The notes beneath the pieces are model-generated. The model was not told the DNA's origin. It did no database searches and was given only the letters and a program-made list of their open reading frames with translations. The translations under genes were made by a program, and so were the position numbers. A stretch of 64,000 bases of DNA from Streptomyces sp. NBC_00582. GTDB taxonomy: Bacteria > Actinomycetota > Actinomycetes > Streptomycetales > Streptomycetaceae. Below, one piece after another: positions 25,822 to 37,355 of the stretch (positions are counted from its first letter, which is position 1; every line of letters begins with the position of its first letter). The stretch covers positions 8,494,001-8,558,000 of the forward strand of contig NZ_CP107772.1 of assembly GCF_036345155.1 (NCBI RefSeq), written 5' to 3'.

Positions 25822-27258
25822 AGTGTGGGTGAACTGGCGAATCATCTCCGAAGGGAGCTGGACCGCTACTCTCCCGATGAAAAGCTCCCGTCGAGCCGGA
25901 CGCTGGTGGAACGATTCCGGGTGAGCCCGGTGACCGTCTCGCGGGCGCTGGCCCAACTCGCCGCCGAGGGACTGGTGGTGACCCGGCCCGGCGCGGGCGC
26001 GTTCCGGGCCCGTCCGCGTCCCGCGGCGGCACCGGCCGGGGACACCTCCTGGCAGGAGGTCGCCCTCAGCGCCGACGGCGCCGCCGACCTCGTACCCCGC
26101 TCGGTCGACGCCACCGGCGTCACCGCCTCGCTGGCCGCTCCGCCGCCCGGCGTGGTGGAGTTCAACGGCGGCTATCTGCACCCCTCGCTCCAGCCCGAAC
26201 GCGCGATGTCCGAGGCCCTGGCCCGCGCCGGACGCCGCCCGGGCGCCTGGGGACGGCCCCCGATGGAGGGTCTGCCGGAGCTGCGGGAGTGGTTCGCCCG
26301 CACCATCGGCGGCGGTGTCGGCGCGGCCGAGGTCCTGGTGAGCGCCGGCGGCCAGGCGGCGCTCACCACCGCTCTGCGCGCCCTCGCCCCGCCCGGCGCG
26401 CCGGTGCTCGTCGAGTCCCCGACCTACCCCGGCATGCTCGCGATCGCCCGCTCGGCGGGCCTGCGCCCGGTCCCCGTCCCGGTCGACGCCGACGGGGTGA
26501 GGCCGGAGCTGCTCGCCGACGCCTTCCGCGCCACCGGCGCCCGGGTGTTCGTCTGCCAGCCCCTCTTCCAGAACCCGACCGGTGCCGTCCTCGCCCCCGC
26601 CCGGCGCGGCGAGGTGCTGCGCATCGCACGCGAGGCGGGCGCCTTCGTCGTCGAGGACGACTACGTACGGCGGCTCGCGCACGAGGACGCGGGTCCGCTG
26701 CCGCGCCCGCTCGCCGCCGACGACCCCGACGGAGTCGTCGTCCACGTCGGCTCGCTCACCAAGGCGACCTCACCCAGCTTCCGGGTGTGCGCCCTCGCCG
26801 CACGCGGCCCGGCGCTGGAACGGCTGCGCGCGATCCAGGTCGTCGAGACCTTCTTCGTGCCCCGCCCGCTCCAGGAGGCGGCCCTGGAACTCGTCGGCTC
26901 GCCCGCCTGGCCGCGCCATCTGCGGACCGTCGCCGCCGAACTGAGGGCCCGCAGGGACGCGATGGCCTCGGCGCTCCGCCTGCGCCTGCCCGAACTCGCC
27001 CTCCCGCACATCCCGTCCGGCGGCTACCACCTGTGGCTCAGGCTGCCCGAGGGCACCGACGAGACCGTGCTGGGCGCCGCCGCCCTGCGCGCCGGTGTCG
27101 CCCTCACCCCCGGCCGCCCGTACTTCAGCGCAGAACCCCCGGCCGCCCACATGCGGCTGAGCTTCGCGGCCGTCGCGGGCACCGAGGAGATCGGGGAGGG
27201 GGTACGACGGCTGCGGACCGCCTGTGACGAGGTGCTGTCGGCAAATCGTTCGACATGA
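25807..27258 (+). CDS. MocR-type GntR/aminotransferase transcriptional regulator
   Basis: 483 residues. N-terminal GntR winged helix (about 5-70: GELANHLRRELDRYSPDEKL, PSSRTLVERFRVSPVTVSRAL) joined to a fold-type I aminotransferase domain with the PLP lysine in VGSLTKATSPSFRVC, plus QPLFQNPTGAVL and VVEDDYVRRL. MocR regulators sense PLP or amino acid adducts and typically control a divergent gene, here the EamA transporter. ATG at 25807 overlaps the transporter's start codon, and a -10-like TACTCT 8 nt upstream suggests a leaderless transcript. The open frame upstream of the ATG is antisense to the transporter and not coding. Confidence 0.92.
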   Translation: MQERSSVGELANHLRRELDRYSPDEKLPSSRTLVERFRVSPVTVSRALAQLAAEGLVVTRPGAGAFRARPRPAAAPAGDTSWQEVALSADGAADLVPRSVDATGVTASLAAPPPGVVEFNGGYLHPSLQPERAMSEALARAGRRPGAWGRPPMEGLPELREWFARTIGGGVGAAEVLVSAGGQAALTTALRALAPPGAPVLVESPTYPGMLAIARSAGLRPVPVPVDADGVRPELLADAFRATGARVFVCQPLFQNPTGAVLAPARRGEVLRIAREAGAFVVEDDYVRRLAHEDAGPLPRPLAADDPDGVVVHVGSLTKATSPSFRVCALAARGPALERLRAIQVVETFFVPRPLQEAALELVGSPAWPRHLRTVAAELRARRDAMASALRLRLPELALPHIPSGGYHLWLRLPEGTDETVLGAAALRAGVALTPGRPYFSAEPPAAHMRLSFAAVAGTEEIGEGVRRLRTACDEVLSANRST

Positions 27259-27285
27259 CGAGCGGCCTGCTGTGAGGATCCGGCC

Positions 27286-27738
27286 ATGAACGACGTCCCG
27301 CCCCTCGCCGAGGGCTACGAGATCTCCGCCGACCCCGCCCGCCTCGACGCCGGACGCGTCCACCGCTGGCTGTCCACCGACACGTACTGGGCCCTCGGGC
27401 GCGAGCGCGAGAAGCAGGACCGGGCGATCGCCGGCTCGCTGAACTTCGGGGTCTACGACACCGCCTCCGGTGAGCAGGTCGCCTACGCGCGCGTGGTGAC
27501 CGACCTGGCGACCTTCGCCTGGCTGTGCGACGTGTACGTGGACCCGGCGGTGCGCGGCAAGGGCATCGGGACGTCGCTCGTCGCCGCCGTGCGCGACCAT
27601 CTGCTGCCGCACGGACTGCGCCGCATCCTGCTCGCGACGCAGGACGCGCACGGGGTGTACGAGAAGATCGGCTTCGAGGCGCTGGAGGAGCCGGACCGGT
27701 GGATGGCGCTGATCTTCGCCAAGCTCGGGGTGGCCTGA
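27286..27738 (+). CDS. GNAT family N-acetyltransferase
   Basis: 150 residues. The acetyl-CoA loop is VYVDPAVRGKGIGTSLVAAV (Q/RxxGxG/A type), with the C-terminal strand DAHGVYEKIGFEAL. YARVVTDLATFAWLCDVYV and the WLSTDTYWALGR start resemble small GNATs annotated as arylamine or general N-acetyltransferases. ATG at 27286 follows GTGAGGATCC. It lies 27 nt after the MocR gene and could be co-transcribed. Substrate unknown. Confidence 0.9.
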   Translation: MNDVPPLAEGYEISADPARLDAGRVHRWLSTDTYWALGREREKQDRAIAGSLNFGVYDTASGEQVAYARVVTDLATFAWLCDVYVDPAVRGKGIGTSLVAAVRDHLLPHGLRRILLATQDAHGVYEKIGFEALEEPDRWMALIFAKLGVA

Positions 27739-27900
27739 GGCGGTGGCGCGGGGCCGTCGCTCGGGGTTCGGCGCATGGCAGTGGTGCGACGCTCGTTTTC
27801 TCAGGACTTGTCCGGCACTTCTCGACTCGCCGGTAAGAATTCCGGTGCACGTCGCCCGACACCCCTTGACCTGCGCAGTTGCTCGGCTCACCATCACCGC

Positions 27901-28494
27901 ATGCCACTTCGGGTGACGTTCGTCGCAGCCGCGCGCAGCTCGCCGCTGCTCGCGGAGCGCTTCGAGGACGACCGGCCGCTGGACCAGGCGGGCTGGGACG
28001 AGGTGCAGCGGGTGGTTCCCGACCTCCTGCCCCTCGCCGCCGCCGAGCTGCGCTACTGCTCGCCCACCCCCAGCAGCCGCACCACCGGCGACGCCCTCGG
28101 CTATGCCCCGCTGGTGCAGCTCGCCCTGCGGGACTGCGACATGGGCCGCTGGCGGGGGCTGACGCTGGGGGAGGCGATGGCCCGGGAGCCGGCGGCCGTG
28201 GACGCCTGGCTGACCGATCCGCTGGCCACCCCCCATGGCGGTGAGTCCCTGCTGGACTTCATCACCCGGGTGGGCGACTGGCTCGACACCCGGCCGCTCG
28301 GGGACGGCGACCGGATCGTCGCGGTCGCCGAGCCCGGCGTGATCAGGGCGGCCCTGGTCTACGCGCTCAAGGCGCCGCCGTCGACGTACTGGAACATCGA
28401 TGTGCGCCCCCTGTCGACGAGTACCGTCACCGGCCGGGGCGGGCGCTGGAACCTGCGCCTCGAAGGGGCGACGGTTCAGCCCACGCGCGCGTAG
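27901..28494 (+). CDS. Histidine-phosphatase-fold protein lacking the catalytic histidines
   Basis: 197 residues. The fold is recognisable from YCSPTPSSRTTGDALG (arginine loop), DMGRWRGLTLGEAM, TPHGGESLLDFITRVGDWL and VAEPGVIRAALVYAL. The usual N-terminal RHG (phospho-acceptor) is replaced by AAARSS within VTFVAAARSSP, and the second HGG motif reads EPG, so phosphatase activity is unlikely. ATG at 27901 is the first in-frame start that leaves the beta strand intact. The last 19 nt overlap the convergent DUF6314 gene. A role as a binding or regulatory protein is possible; from memory such proteins neighbour cobalt transporter genes elsewhere, but none is here. Confidence 0.8.
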   Translation: MPLRVTFVAAARSSPLLAERFEDDRPLDQAGWDEVQRVVPDLLPLAAAELRYCSPTPSSRTTGDALGYAPLVQLALRDCDMGRWRGLTLGEAMAREPAAVDAWLTDPLATPHGGESLLDFITRVGDWLDTRPLGDGDRIVAVAEPGVIRAALVYALKAPPSTYWNIDVRPLSTSTVTGRGGRWNLRLEGATVQPTRA

Positions 28495-28919
28495 TCCGTG
28501 GTCAGCAGCAGGTCCTTGGCGGGACCGCCGACCCGCCACACCGTGCGCCAGTGGTCCGCGTCCCGGACGGTGAACTCGCCGCGGTAGAGGTCCGCGGAGC
28601 ACGGGTGGACGGCGGTGTGCCGGCCGGTGGTCAGGTCCAGGTCGTGGAAGGGCCGGCCGTCGGCGAACCGGACGTCCGCCGTGCCCGGCACCGGACCGGG
28701 CAGGAACCGCAGGGTGCGTTCGGCGGGTCGGCCCGTGCCCTGCCAGGTGAACGTGCCGGACTCCTCGTGCAGCAGCCCGCCACCGTCCAGCGGGCTGAAC
28801 ACGGTGGTGCCCCGGAAACGTCCCTCACCGCCGCTCGTCGGATCCCGCACCACGCGCTCCACGTGCCACCGCCCGGCGAGATGGGCCAGCACATCGGCAA
28901 CCGCCAGGAACGCGTTCAT
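28476..28919 (-). CDS. DUF6314 family protein
   Basis: 147 residues, a beta-rich barrel-like protein without signal or membrane segments. Features include LAHLAGRWHVERVVRD near the start, the LLHEESGTFTW and RTLRFLPG strands, DGRPFHDLDLTTGRHTAVHPCS, and a C-terminal HWRTVWRVGGPAKDLLLTTDY. This matches DUF6314, a family of small proteins of unknown role with lipocalin-like appearance. ATG at 28919. The 3' end overlaps the convergent phosphatase-fold gene by 19 nt. Confidence 0.8.
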   Translation of the reverse strand: MNAFLAVADVLAHLAGRWHVERVVRDPTSGGEGRFRGTTVFSPLDGGGLLHEESGTFTWQGTGRPAERTLRFLPGPVPGTADVRFADGRPFHDLDLTTGRHTAVHPCSADLYRGEFTVRDADHWRTVWRVGGPAKDLLLTTDYARVG

Positions 28920-28944
28920 GCCCTGACCCTACGTGCCCGCCCCA

Positions 28945-29017
28945 TTGACGCGCTCATGCCGCCTCTTTATCTTGCCGTTCGAAGTGTTGACCGCTGTCCA
29001 GTATTTCGAACGGGCAA
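28945..29017 (+). promoter_or_regulatory. Arabinofuranosidase promoter with TTCGAA operator arms
   Basis: TTGACG (28945-28950) and TATCTT (28968-28973) with 17 nt spacing form a good vegetative promoter. TTGCCGTTCGAA (28972-28983) and TTCGAACGGGCAA (29005-29017) form an inverted repeat, one base short of perfect, over a 21-nt spacer covering the start site, a typical repressor position. Confidence 0.6.
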
Positions 29018-29064
29018 ACGGGCGACGACACCTGCACACGACCCCCAAGAGCCGCGGAGTGTAC

Positions 29065-31554
29065 ATGCCACGCACCACCCGCAACCGTCTGAGACTCGCC
29101 CTCGGAGCAAGCGCTTTCCTGCTGGCCGTCGCGGGGATCCCCGCCGCCCCCGCGGGGGCCGCCGACGCCACCGACTACACCCTCACCGTCGACCCGACCG
29201 CCAAGGGCCCGAAGATCGACGACACGATGTACGGCGTCTTCTTCGAGGACATCAACCGGGCCGCCGACGGCGGTCTGTACGCCGAGCTGGTGCAGAACCG
29301 GTCCTTCGAGTACGCGACCGTCGACAACCGCTCGTACACCCCGCTGACCTCCTGGACGGTCTCCGGCTCGGCGAACGTCGTGAACGACGACGGCCGGCTC
29401 AACGACCGCAACCGGAACTACCTCTCCCTGGCCGCCGGCTCCTCCGTCACCAACGCCGGCTACAACACCGGGGTGCACGTCGAGGAGGGCAAGAAGTACG
29501 ACTTCTCGGTGTGGGCCCGCGCCGACGCCGGTACGACGCTGACGGTCTCCCTGCAGGACGCCGACGGCGCGCTGGCCACCGCCCGCCAGGTCGCCGTGGG
29601 CACGGGCGGCTGGGCCGAGTACCGGGCCGGCTTCACCGCCACCCGCACCTCCGGCACCGGCCGGCTGACCGTGGCGTCCTCGGCTGCGGCCGCGCTCGAC
29701 ATGGTGTCGCTGTTCCCCCGTGACACCTACAAGCACGAGCCCAACGGTCTGCGCAAGGACCTCGCCGAGAAGATCGCCGCCCTGCACCCGGGCTTCGTCC
29801 GCTTCCCCGGCGGCTGCCTGGTCAACACCGGCTCCATGCAGGACTACAGCGAGGCGTCGAACTGGCAGCGCGCCCGCTCCTACCAGTGGAAAGACACCGT
29901 CGGGCCCGTGGAGGAGCGCGCCACCAACTCCAACTTCTGGGGATACAACCAGAGTTACGGCCTCGGCTACTACGAGTACTTCCGCCTCGCCGAGGACATC
30001 GGCGCGATGCCGCTGCCCGTCGTCCCGGCGCTGGTGACCGGCTGCGGCCAGAACGAGGCCGTCGTCGACGACGCGCTGCTCAAGCGGCACGTCCAGGACA
30101 CCCTCGACCTGATCGAGTTCGCCAACGGCCCGGTCACCTCCACCTGGGGCAAGCTGCGCGCGCGGATGGGCCACCCGAAGCCCTTCCACCTCACCCACAT
30201 CGAGGTCGGCAACGAGGAGAACCTCCCCACTGAGTTCTTCGCCCGGTTCAAGGAGTTCCGCGCCGCGATCGAGGCCGAATACCCCGGCATCACGGTGATC
30301 TCCAACTCCGGCCCCGACGACGCCGGTTCGACCTTCGACACCGCCTGGCGGCTCAACAGGGACGCCAAGGTCGCCATGGTCGACGAGCACTACTACAACA
30401 GCCCGCAGTGGTTCCTGCAGAACAACGACCGCTACGACTCCTACGACCGCAGCGGCCCGAAGGTCTTCCTCGGCGAGTACGCCTCCTGGGGCAACGCCTT
30501 CAAGAACGGTCTCGCCGAAGCCGCCTTCATGACCGGCCTGGAACGCAACGCCGACGTCGTCAAACTCGCCTCCTACGCCCCGCTGTTCGCGAACGAGGAC
30601 TACGTCCAGTGGAGCCCGGACATGGTGTGGTTCAACAACCACGCCTCCTGGAACTCCGCCAACTACGAGGTACAGAAGCTGTTCATGACCAACGTCGGCG
30701 ACCGCGTGGTCCCCTCGACCGCCACCGGCACCCCGTCCCTCCAGGGCCCGATCAGCGGCGCCGTGGGCCTGTCGACCTGGGCGACCACGGCGGCGTACGA
30801 CGATGTGAGGGTCACGGACGCGGACGGCGCGACCCTGCTGACGGACGACTTCTCGGGCGACGCCGCGCAGTGGACCCACACCGGGGGCGGCAGCTGGTCC
30901 CTCCAGGACGGGCAGTACGTCCAGACCGACGTGGCCGCCGAGAACACCATGGTCTCCGCAGGTGACGTGCACTGGCACGACTACGACCTGCACGTGAAGG
31001 CCACCAAGAAGTCCGGCAAGGAGGGCTTCCTCGTCGCCTTCGGCGTCAAGGACACCGGCAGCTACTACTGGTGGAACCTGGGCGGCTGGAACAACACCAC
31101 CACCGCCGTCGAGCAGGCCGTGGACGGCGGCAAGTCCACCCTGATCTCCCAGGCCGGGACCATCGAGACGGGCCGCGCCTACGACATCGACATCAAGGTG
31201 CGGGGCCGCCAGGTCACCCTCTTCCTCGACGGCGAGGAGTGGGGCAGCTTCACCGACGACAAGCCGGCCGAGCCGTTCCGCCAGGTCGTCACCAAGGACA
31301 GGAGGACCGGCGACCTGATCGTCAAGGTCGTCAACGCCCAGTCCGCCGACGCCCGCACGGCGATCGACCTCGGTGGGGCCAAGGTCGCCTCCAAGGCCCG
31401 GGTGACCACCCTGACCGCCGCGCCCGACGCGGTCAACACGCAGACGGCGACCCCGGTCGCACCGGTGACGTCCACCTTCACCGGCGTCGCCGACCGGTTC
31501 ACGTACACCTTCCCGGCGAACTCGGTCACGTTCCTGCGGATCAAGCAGAGGTAG
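29065..31554 (+). CDS. Secreted alpha-L-arabinofuranosidase (GH51) with carbohydrate-binding regions
   Basis: 829 residues. A signal peptide (about 1-33, ending PAGAADA) is followed by the GH51 start IDDTMYGVFFEDINRAADGG, an inserted CBM4/9-like beta domain (about 80-220), the barrel with RFPGGCLVNTG, THIEVGNEEN (acid/base glutamate) and KVFLGEYASWG (nucleophile glutamate), and a C-terminal LamG/DUF1080-like beta domain (about 560-730, DDFSGDAAQWTHTGGGSW). It should release arabinose from hemicellulose side chains outside the cell. ATG at 29065 has CGGAG 5 nt upstream. The promoter carries an inverted-repeat operator, suggesting induction by sugars. Monocistronic, with its own terminator. Confidence 0.9.
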   Translation: MPRTTRNRLRLALGASAFLLAVAGIPAAPAGAADATDYTLTVDPTAKGPKIDDTMYGVFFEDINRAADGGLYAELVQNRSFEYATVDNRSYTPLTSWTVSGSANVVNDDGRLNDRNRNYLSLAAGSSVTNAGYNTGVHVEEGKKYDFSVWARADAGTTLTVSLQDADGALATARQVAVGTGGWAEYRAGFTATRTSGTGRLTVASSAAAALDMVSLFPRDTYKHEPNGLRKDLAEKIAALHPGFVRFPGGCLVNTGSMQDYSEASNWQRARSYQWKDTVGPVEERATNSNFWGYNQSYGLGYYEYFRLAEDIGAMPLPVVPALVTGCGQNEAVVDDALLKRHVQDTLDLIEFANGPVTSTWGKLRARMGHPKPFHLTHIEVGNEENLPTEFFARFKEFRAAIEAEYPGITVISNSGPDDAGSTFDTAWRLNRDAKVAMVDEHYYNSPQWFLQNNDRYDSYDRSGPKVFLGEYASWGNAFKNGLAEAAFMTGLERNADVVKLASYAPLFANEDYVQWSPDMVWFNNHASWNSANYEVQKLFMTNVGDRVVPSTATGTPSLQGPISGAVGLSTWATTAAYDDVRVTDADGATLLTDDFSGDAAQWTHTGGGSWSLQDGQYVQTDVAAENTMVSAGDVHWHDYDLHVKATKKSGKEGFLVAFGVKDTGSYYWWNLGGWNNTTTAVEQAVDGGKSTLISQAGTIETGRAYDIDIKVRGRQVTLFLDGEEWGSFTDDKPAEPFRQVVTKDRRTGDLIVKVVNAQSADARTAIDLGGAKVASKARVTTLTAAPDAVNTQTATPVAPVTSTFTGVADRFTYTFPANSVTFLRIKQR

Positions 31555-31565
31555 CCGGTCGGCGC

Positions 31566-31592
31566 GGGCGTGGACGGCCGCCGTCCACGCCC
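31566..31592. terminator. Terminator between convergent genes
   Basis: Stem GGGCGTGGACG / CGTCCACGCCC (31566-31576 / 31582-31592) with a 5-nt loop, 12 nt beyond the arabinofuranosidase stop and immediately after the end of the convergent gene at 31594, so it can serve both. Confidence 0.8.
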
Positions 31593-31593
31593 G

Positions 31594-32268
31594 TCAGGCG
31601 CCCCGGCGCCGGAACCAGCCCCGCTTCGGCGGCTGGGGCGGCGTCTGCGGGACCGGCTGCGGAGGCACCGGCCCGCCGAACGGTGGCAGCGCCTTGAAGC
31701 CGTCGTCGAGCGTCACCGTCGGCGCGATCCGCCGCAGTGTCGCCCGCACCAGGGTGAGCGGATGGTCGGGGAAACGCGCGTCCCACTCCTCGTCGTCCGC
31801 CACATGGGACGGCAGGCCGCCGAGCTCGCCGTCCCCGTAGGGGTGCGCCCGGAAATAGGCGTCCGGGCCCACCTCGGCCATGATCACCGCCTCCCGCAGC
31901 CCGGTGGTCCCCCCTTCGGCGGCCTGCACCTTCACCACGGTGCTGCACGTCGCCCTGGGGACGGTGAGGCTGCCGATGAAAGCCTGCCCGGACCGGGCGC
32001 CCAGCGGGACCTTCACCAGCTGGCGCACGGCCGGCAAGCCGTCCACCGTACCGGGCGCCGCCTCGACCAGGCCGCCCCCCACCCCCGCCGCGACCTGCGC
32101 CAGTCCCGCCCGGAGGCGCTCGAGTTCGTGCAGAGGGGCCGGCAGGTCGGGAACCACCGGGAAGAAGTGGACCGACAGGGCCACCCCCGAGCTCTCCTCC
32201 CACGCCCCCGGCTCGTACTCGGTGAAGCCGGTGAGGTCGAGGCCGGTTATCGGTGTCATGGCGATCAC
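31594..32268 (-). CDS. Hypothetical protein with proline-rich basic tail
   Basis: 224 residues, no signal or membrane segment. The body is mixed alpha/beta (GWEESS-like start, SVHFFPVVPDLPAPLHEL, SGQAFIGSLTVPRATCSTVVKV, REAVIMAEVGPDAYF) and the tail, PFGGPVPPQPVPQTPPQPP, ends in a KRGWFRRRGA basic patch. GTG at 32268 has AGGGGGA 7 nt upstream; the ATG at 32259 just inside it has no such site. Not recognised as a named family; similar small proteins neighbour secretion or cell-envelope genes in Streptomyces from memory. It diverges from argC across 151 nt. Confidence 0.68.
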   Translation of the reverse strand: MIAMTPITGLDLTGFTEYEPGAWEESSGVALSVHFFPVVPDLPAPLHELERLRAGLAQVAAGVGGGLVEAAPGTVDGLPAVRQLVKVPLGARSGQAFIGSLTVPRATCSTVVKVQAAEGGTTGLREAVIMAEVGPDAYFRAHPYGDGELGGLPSHVADDEEWDARFPDHPLTLVRATLRRIAPTVTLDDGFKALPPFGGPVPPQPVPQTPPQPPKRGWFRRRGA

Positions 32269-32366
32269 TGTCTGTCCCCCTTCTGGTCGGGGTCCTTCCG
32301 CCGAACCGGCGGACCCGTGATCGGCGGACGCCGATTCCGGCACCGGTGGTTCCACTCCCGATTGGA

Positions 32367-34592
<2,226 letters not shown>

Positions 34593-34596
<4 letters not shown>

Positions 34597-35504
34597 GCAA
34601 CCCGACGCGGAAGCACACCGCGCTCCCCAAGGCCCAGATCCTCATCGAGGCCCTGCCCTGGCTGACCCGGCACAACGGCAAGACGATCGTCATCAAGTTC
34701 GGCGGCAACGCCATGGTGAACGAGGAGCTGAAGTCCGCCTTCGCCCAGGACGTCGTCTTCCTGCGCCACGCCGGACTCAACGTCGTCGTCGTGCACGGCG
34801 GCGGCCCGCAGATCAGCGCCGCCCTCGACAAGCACGGCATCGTCAGCGAGTTCAAGGCGGGTCTGCGCGTCACCACCGAGGACGCCATGGACGTCGTACG
34901 GATGGTGCTCGCCGGACAGGTCCAGCGCGAGCTCGTCGGACTGCTCAACCAGCACGGGCCGCTCGCCGTCGGTCTGACCGGCGAGGACGCGCACACCCTC
35001 AGCGCCACCAAGCACCAGCCCGAGATCGACGGCGAGTTGGTCGACATCGGGCGGGTGGGCGAGATCACCGCGATCGACACGGGCGCGATCGAGGCACTGC
35101 TCGCCGACGGCCGTATCCCGGTCGTCTCCTCCATCGCCCGCTCCGAGGACGACGGACATGTCTACAACGTCAATGCTGATACGGCGGCTGCGGCACTCGC
35201 TGCGGCACTGGACGCCGAAACCCTGGTGGTCCTCACCGACGTCGAGGGCCTCTACGAGAACTGGCCCGAGTCCGACGAGGTGATCAGCCGCCTGACCGCC
35301 TCCCAGCTGGAGAAGCTGCTGCCGGACCTCAGCGCCGGCATGGTCCCGAAGATGGAGGGCTGTCTGCACGCCGTCCGCAACGGTGTGCCGACAGCCCGGG
35401 TCATCGACGGGCGGGTCCAGCACTCGATCCTGCTGGAGATCTTCACCGACGAAGGAATCGGCACGATGGTCGTGCCCGACGAGCAGCAGGGGGAGTCCGC
35501 GTGA
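34593..35504 (+). CDS. argB: Acetylglutamate kinase
   Basis: 303 residues; phosphorylates N-acetylglutamate, the committed and feedback-inhibited step. Motifs: [16 protein letters not shown] near 30, [73 protein letters not shown]. The extended N-terminal helix ([22 protein letters not shown]) is typical of arginine-sensitive enzymes. ATG at 34593 overlaps the argJ stop (ATGA). Confidence 0.97.
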
Positions 35505-36694
35505 GCAACCAGGAACTGACCACCCGGTGGCAGGGCGCGCTCATGAACAACTACGGCACCCCGCGGCTGCCGTTGGTGCGCGGCGAGGGCGCCCGGCTGT
35601 GGGACGCCGACGGCAACGAGTACGTCGACTTCGTCGGCGGCATCGCGGTCAACGCGCTCGGCCACGCCCACCCGGCGGTCGTCGAGGCGGTCAGCCGGCA
35701 GATCGCCTCCCTCGGCCATGTGTCGAACCTGTTCATCGCCGAACCGCCCGTCGCCCTCGCCGAACGGCTCCTGCACCACTTCGGCCGGGACGGCAAGGTG
35801 TTCTTCTGCAACTCCGGCGCCGAGGCCAACGAGGGCGCCTTCAAGATCGGCCGGCTCACCGGGCGGCCCCGGATGGTCGCCACTACCGGCGGCTTCCACG
35901 GCCGCACCATGGGCGCCCTCGCGCTCACCGGCCAGCCCGGCAAGCAGGAGCCGTTCCTGCCGCTGCCCGGTGACGTCACCCATGTCCCCTACGGCGACGC
36001 GCAGGCGCTGGCCGCCGCGGTCACCGAGGACACGGCACTCGTCATCATCGAACCCGTCCAGGGCGAGAACGGCGTGGTCGTGCCCCCGGCCGGCTATCTG
36101 AAGGCGGCGCGGGCGATCACCGCCGCCACGGGCTCGCTCCTGGTCCTGGACGAGGTGCAGACCGGCATCGGCCGGACCGGGCAGTGGTTCGAGTACCAGG
36201 CCCACGAGGGTGTCCTGCCGGACGTCGTGACCCTCGCCAAGGGCCTCGGCGGCGGGCTGCCGCTCGGCGCGACCGTCGCCTTCGGACGGACCGCGGAGCT
36301 GCTCCAGCCCGGCCACCACGGGACGACCTTCGGCGGCAACCCCGTCGCCTGCGCGGCCGGGCTCGCCGTTGTCGACACGATCGAGAACGAGGGGTTGCTG
36401 GAGAACGTCAAGCGGCAGAGCGAGAAGCTGCGCGGCGGAATCGAGTCTCTCGGCCATCCGTTGATCGATTATGTCCGGGGCGCGGGTCTGCTCCTGGGTA
36501 TCGTGCTCTCCGAGCCGCTCGCGCCCCAGGTGCAGCAGGCGGCTCAGGAGGCCGGATTCCTCGTGAACGCGCCCGCCCCCGACGTCGTCCGGCTGATGCC
36601 GCCGCTGAACCTCGGCGACGACGCGGTGGAGGCGTTCCTCGGGGCGCTGCCCGGCATCCTCGACACAGCCAGCGGGGACGGATCCGGAGAATGA
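35501..36694 (+). CDS. argD: Acetylornithine aminotransferase
   Basis: 397 residues; PLP-dependent conversion of N-acetylglutamate semialdehyde to N-acetylornithine. Recognisable are [87 protein letters not shown] and the PLP-lysine region [19 protein letters not shown] at 35501 overlaps argB as GTGA with AGGGGGAG upstream. Fourth gene of the operon, so all four enzymes are coupled by 4-nt overlaps. Confidence 0.97.
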   Translation: MSNQELTTRWQGALMNNYGTPRLPLVRGEGARLWDADGNEYVDFVGGIAVNALGHAHPAVVEAVSRQIASLGHVSNLFIAEPPVALAERLLHHFGRDGKVFFCNSGAEANEGAFKIGRLTGRPRMVATTGGFHGRTMGALALTGQPGKQEPFLPLPGDVTHVPYGDAQALAAAVTEDTALVIIEPVQGENGVVVPPAGYLKAARAITAATGSLLVLDEVQTGIGRTGQWFEYQAHEGVLPDVVTLAKGLGGGLPLGATVAFGRTAELLQPGHHGTTFGGNPVACAAGLAVVDTIENEGLLENVKRQSEKLRGGIESLGHPLIDYVRGAGLLLGIVLSEPLAPQVQQAAQEAGFLVNAPAPDVVRLMPPLNLGDDAVEAFLGALPGILDTASGDGSGE

Positions 36695-36701
36695 GACGAC
36701 G

Positions 36702-37247
36702 ATGAGCCAGGCGCAGGACCACGAGCAGGCCGGGGCCAACGGGCCCGCCGTGCCGCAGACCCGCACCGCCCGCCACCGCCGGATCGTGGACATCCTCAAC
36801 CGGCAACCCGTGCGCTCGCAGAGCCAGTTGGCGAAACTGCTCGCCGACGACGGGCTGAGCGTGACGCAGGCGACGCTGTCGCGGGACCTGGACGAGCTGA
36901 ACGCGGTGAAGATCCGCAACACCGACGGCGACCTGATCTACGCGGTGCCCAGTGAGGGGGGTTTCCGGACCCCTCGGGCGCCGTTGGGGGAGTCGGCGAA
37001 GGAGGAGCGGATGCGGCGGCTGTCCCAGGAGCTGCTGATCTCCGCGGAGGCCTCCGCGAATCTCGTGGTCCTTCGCACCCCGCCGGGTGCGGCCCAGTTC
37101 CTCGCCTCGGCGATCGACCAGGCCGAGCTGCACGACATCCTGGGGACGATCGCCGGCGACGACACGCTGCTGCTCATCAGCCGGGAGCCGACGGGTGGGC
37201 AGGCGCTCGCGGATCACCTTCTGCGGTTGGCTCAGAACGGCCACTGA
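36702..37247 (+). CDS. argR: Arginine repressor
   Basis: 181 residues. N-terminal winged-helix (about 20-85) with [20 protein letters not shown] and the recognition segment [19 protein letters not shown]-terminal hexamerisation and arginine-binding domain ([33 protein letters not shown]). It binds ARG boxes with arginine as co-repressor. ATG at 36702, 7 nt after the argD stop. ARG-box-like sites are present before argC and before argH. Confidence 0.96.
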   Translation: MSQAQDHEQAGANGPAVPQTRTARHRRIVDILNRQPVRSQSQLAKLLADDGLSVTQATLSRDLDELNAVKIRNTDGDLIYAVPSEGGFRTPRAPLGESAKEERMRRLSQELLISAEASANLVVLRTPPGAAQFLASAIDQAELHDILGTIAGDDTLLLISREPTGGQALADHLLRLAQNGH

Positions 37248-37270
37248 GGGGGCTGGCTGCGGGGGTTCGC

Positions 37271-37316
37271 CGACTGCGGTGCGTGGGGGCTGATCGCGCG
37301 GTTCCCGGCGTGCCCA
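37271..37316 (-). repeat. Dispersed GGGGCGCGGGGAAC-type element, copy 3
   Basis: Minus-strand reading gives GGGCACGCCGGGAACCGCGC, then GATCAGCCCCCACGCACCGC, a diverged copy of the element. It lies between the convergent argR and apbE genes. Confidence 0.7.
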
Positions 37317-37355
37317 AAACCCCGTCGGCGCCGGGCCGCGTGACCCACCCCCGGC

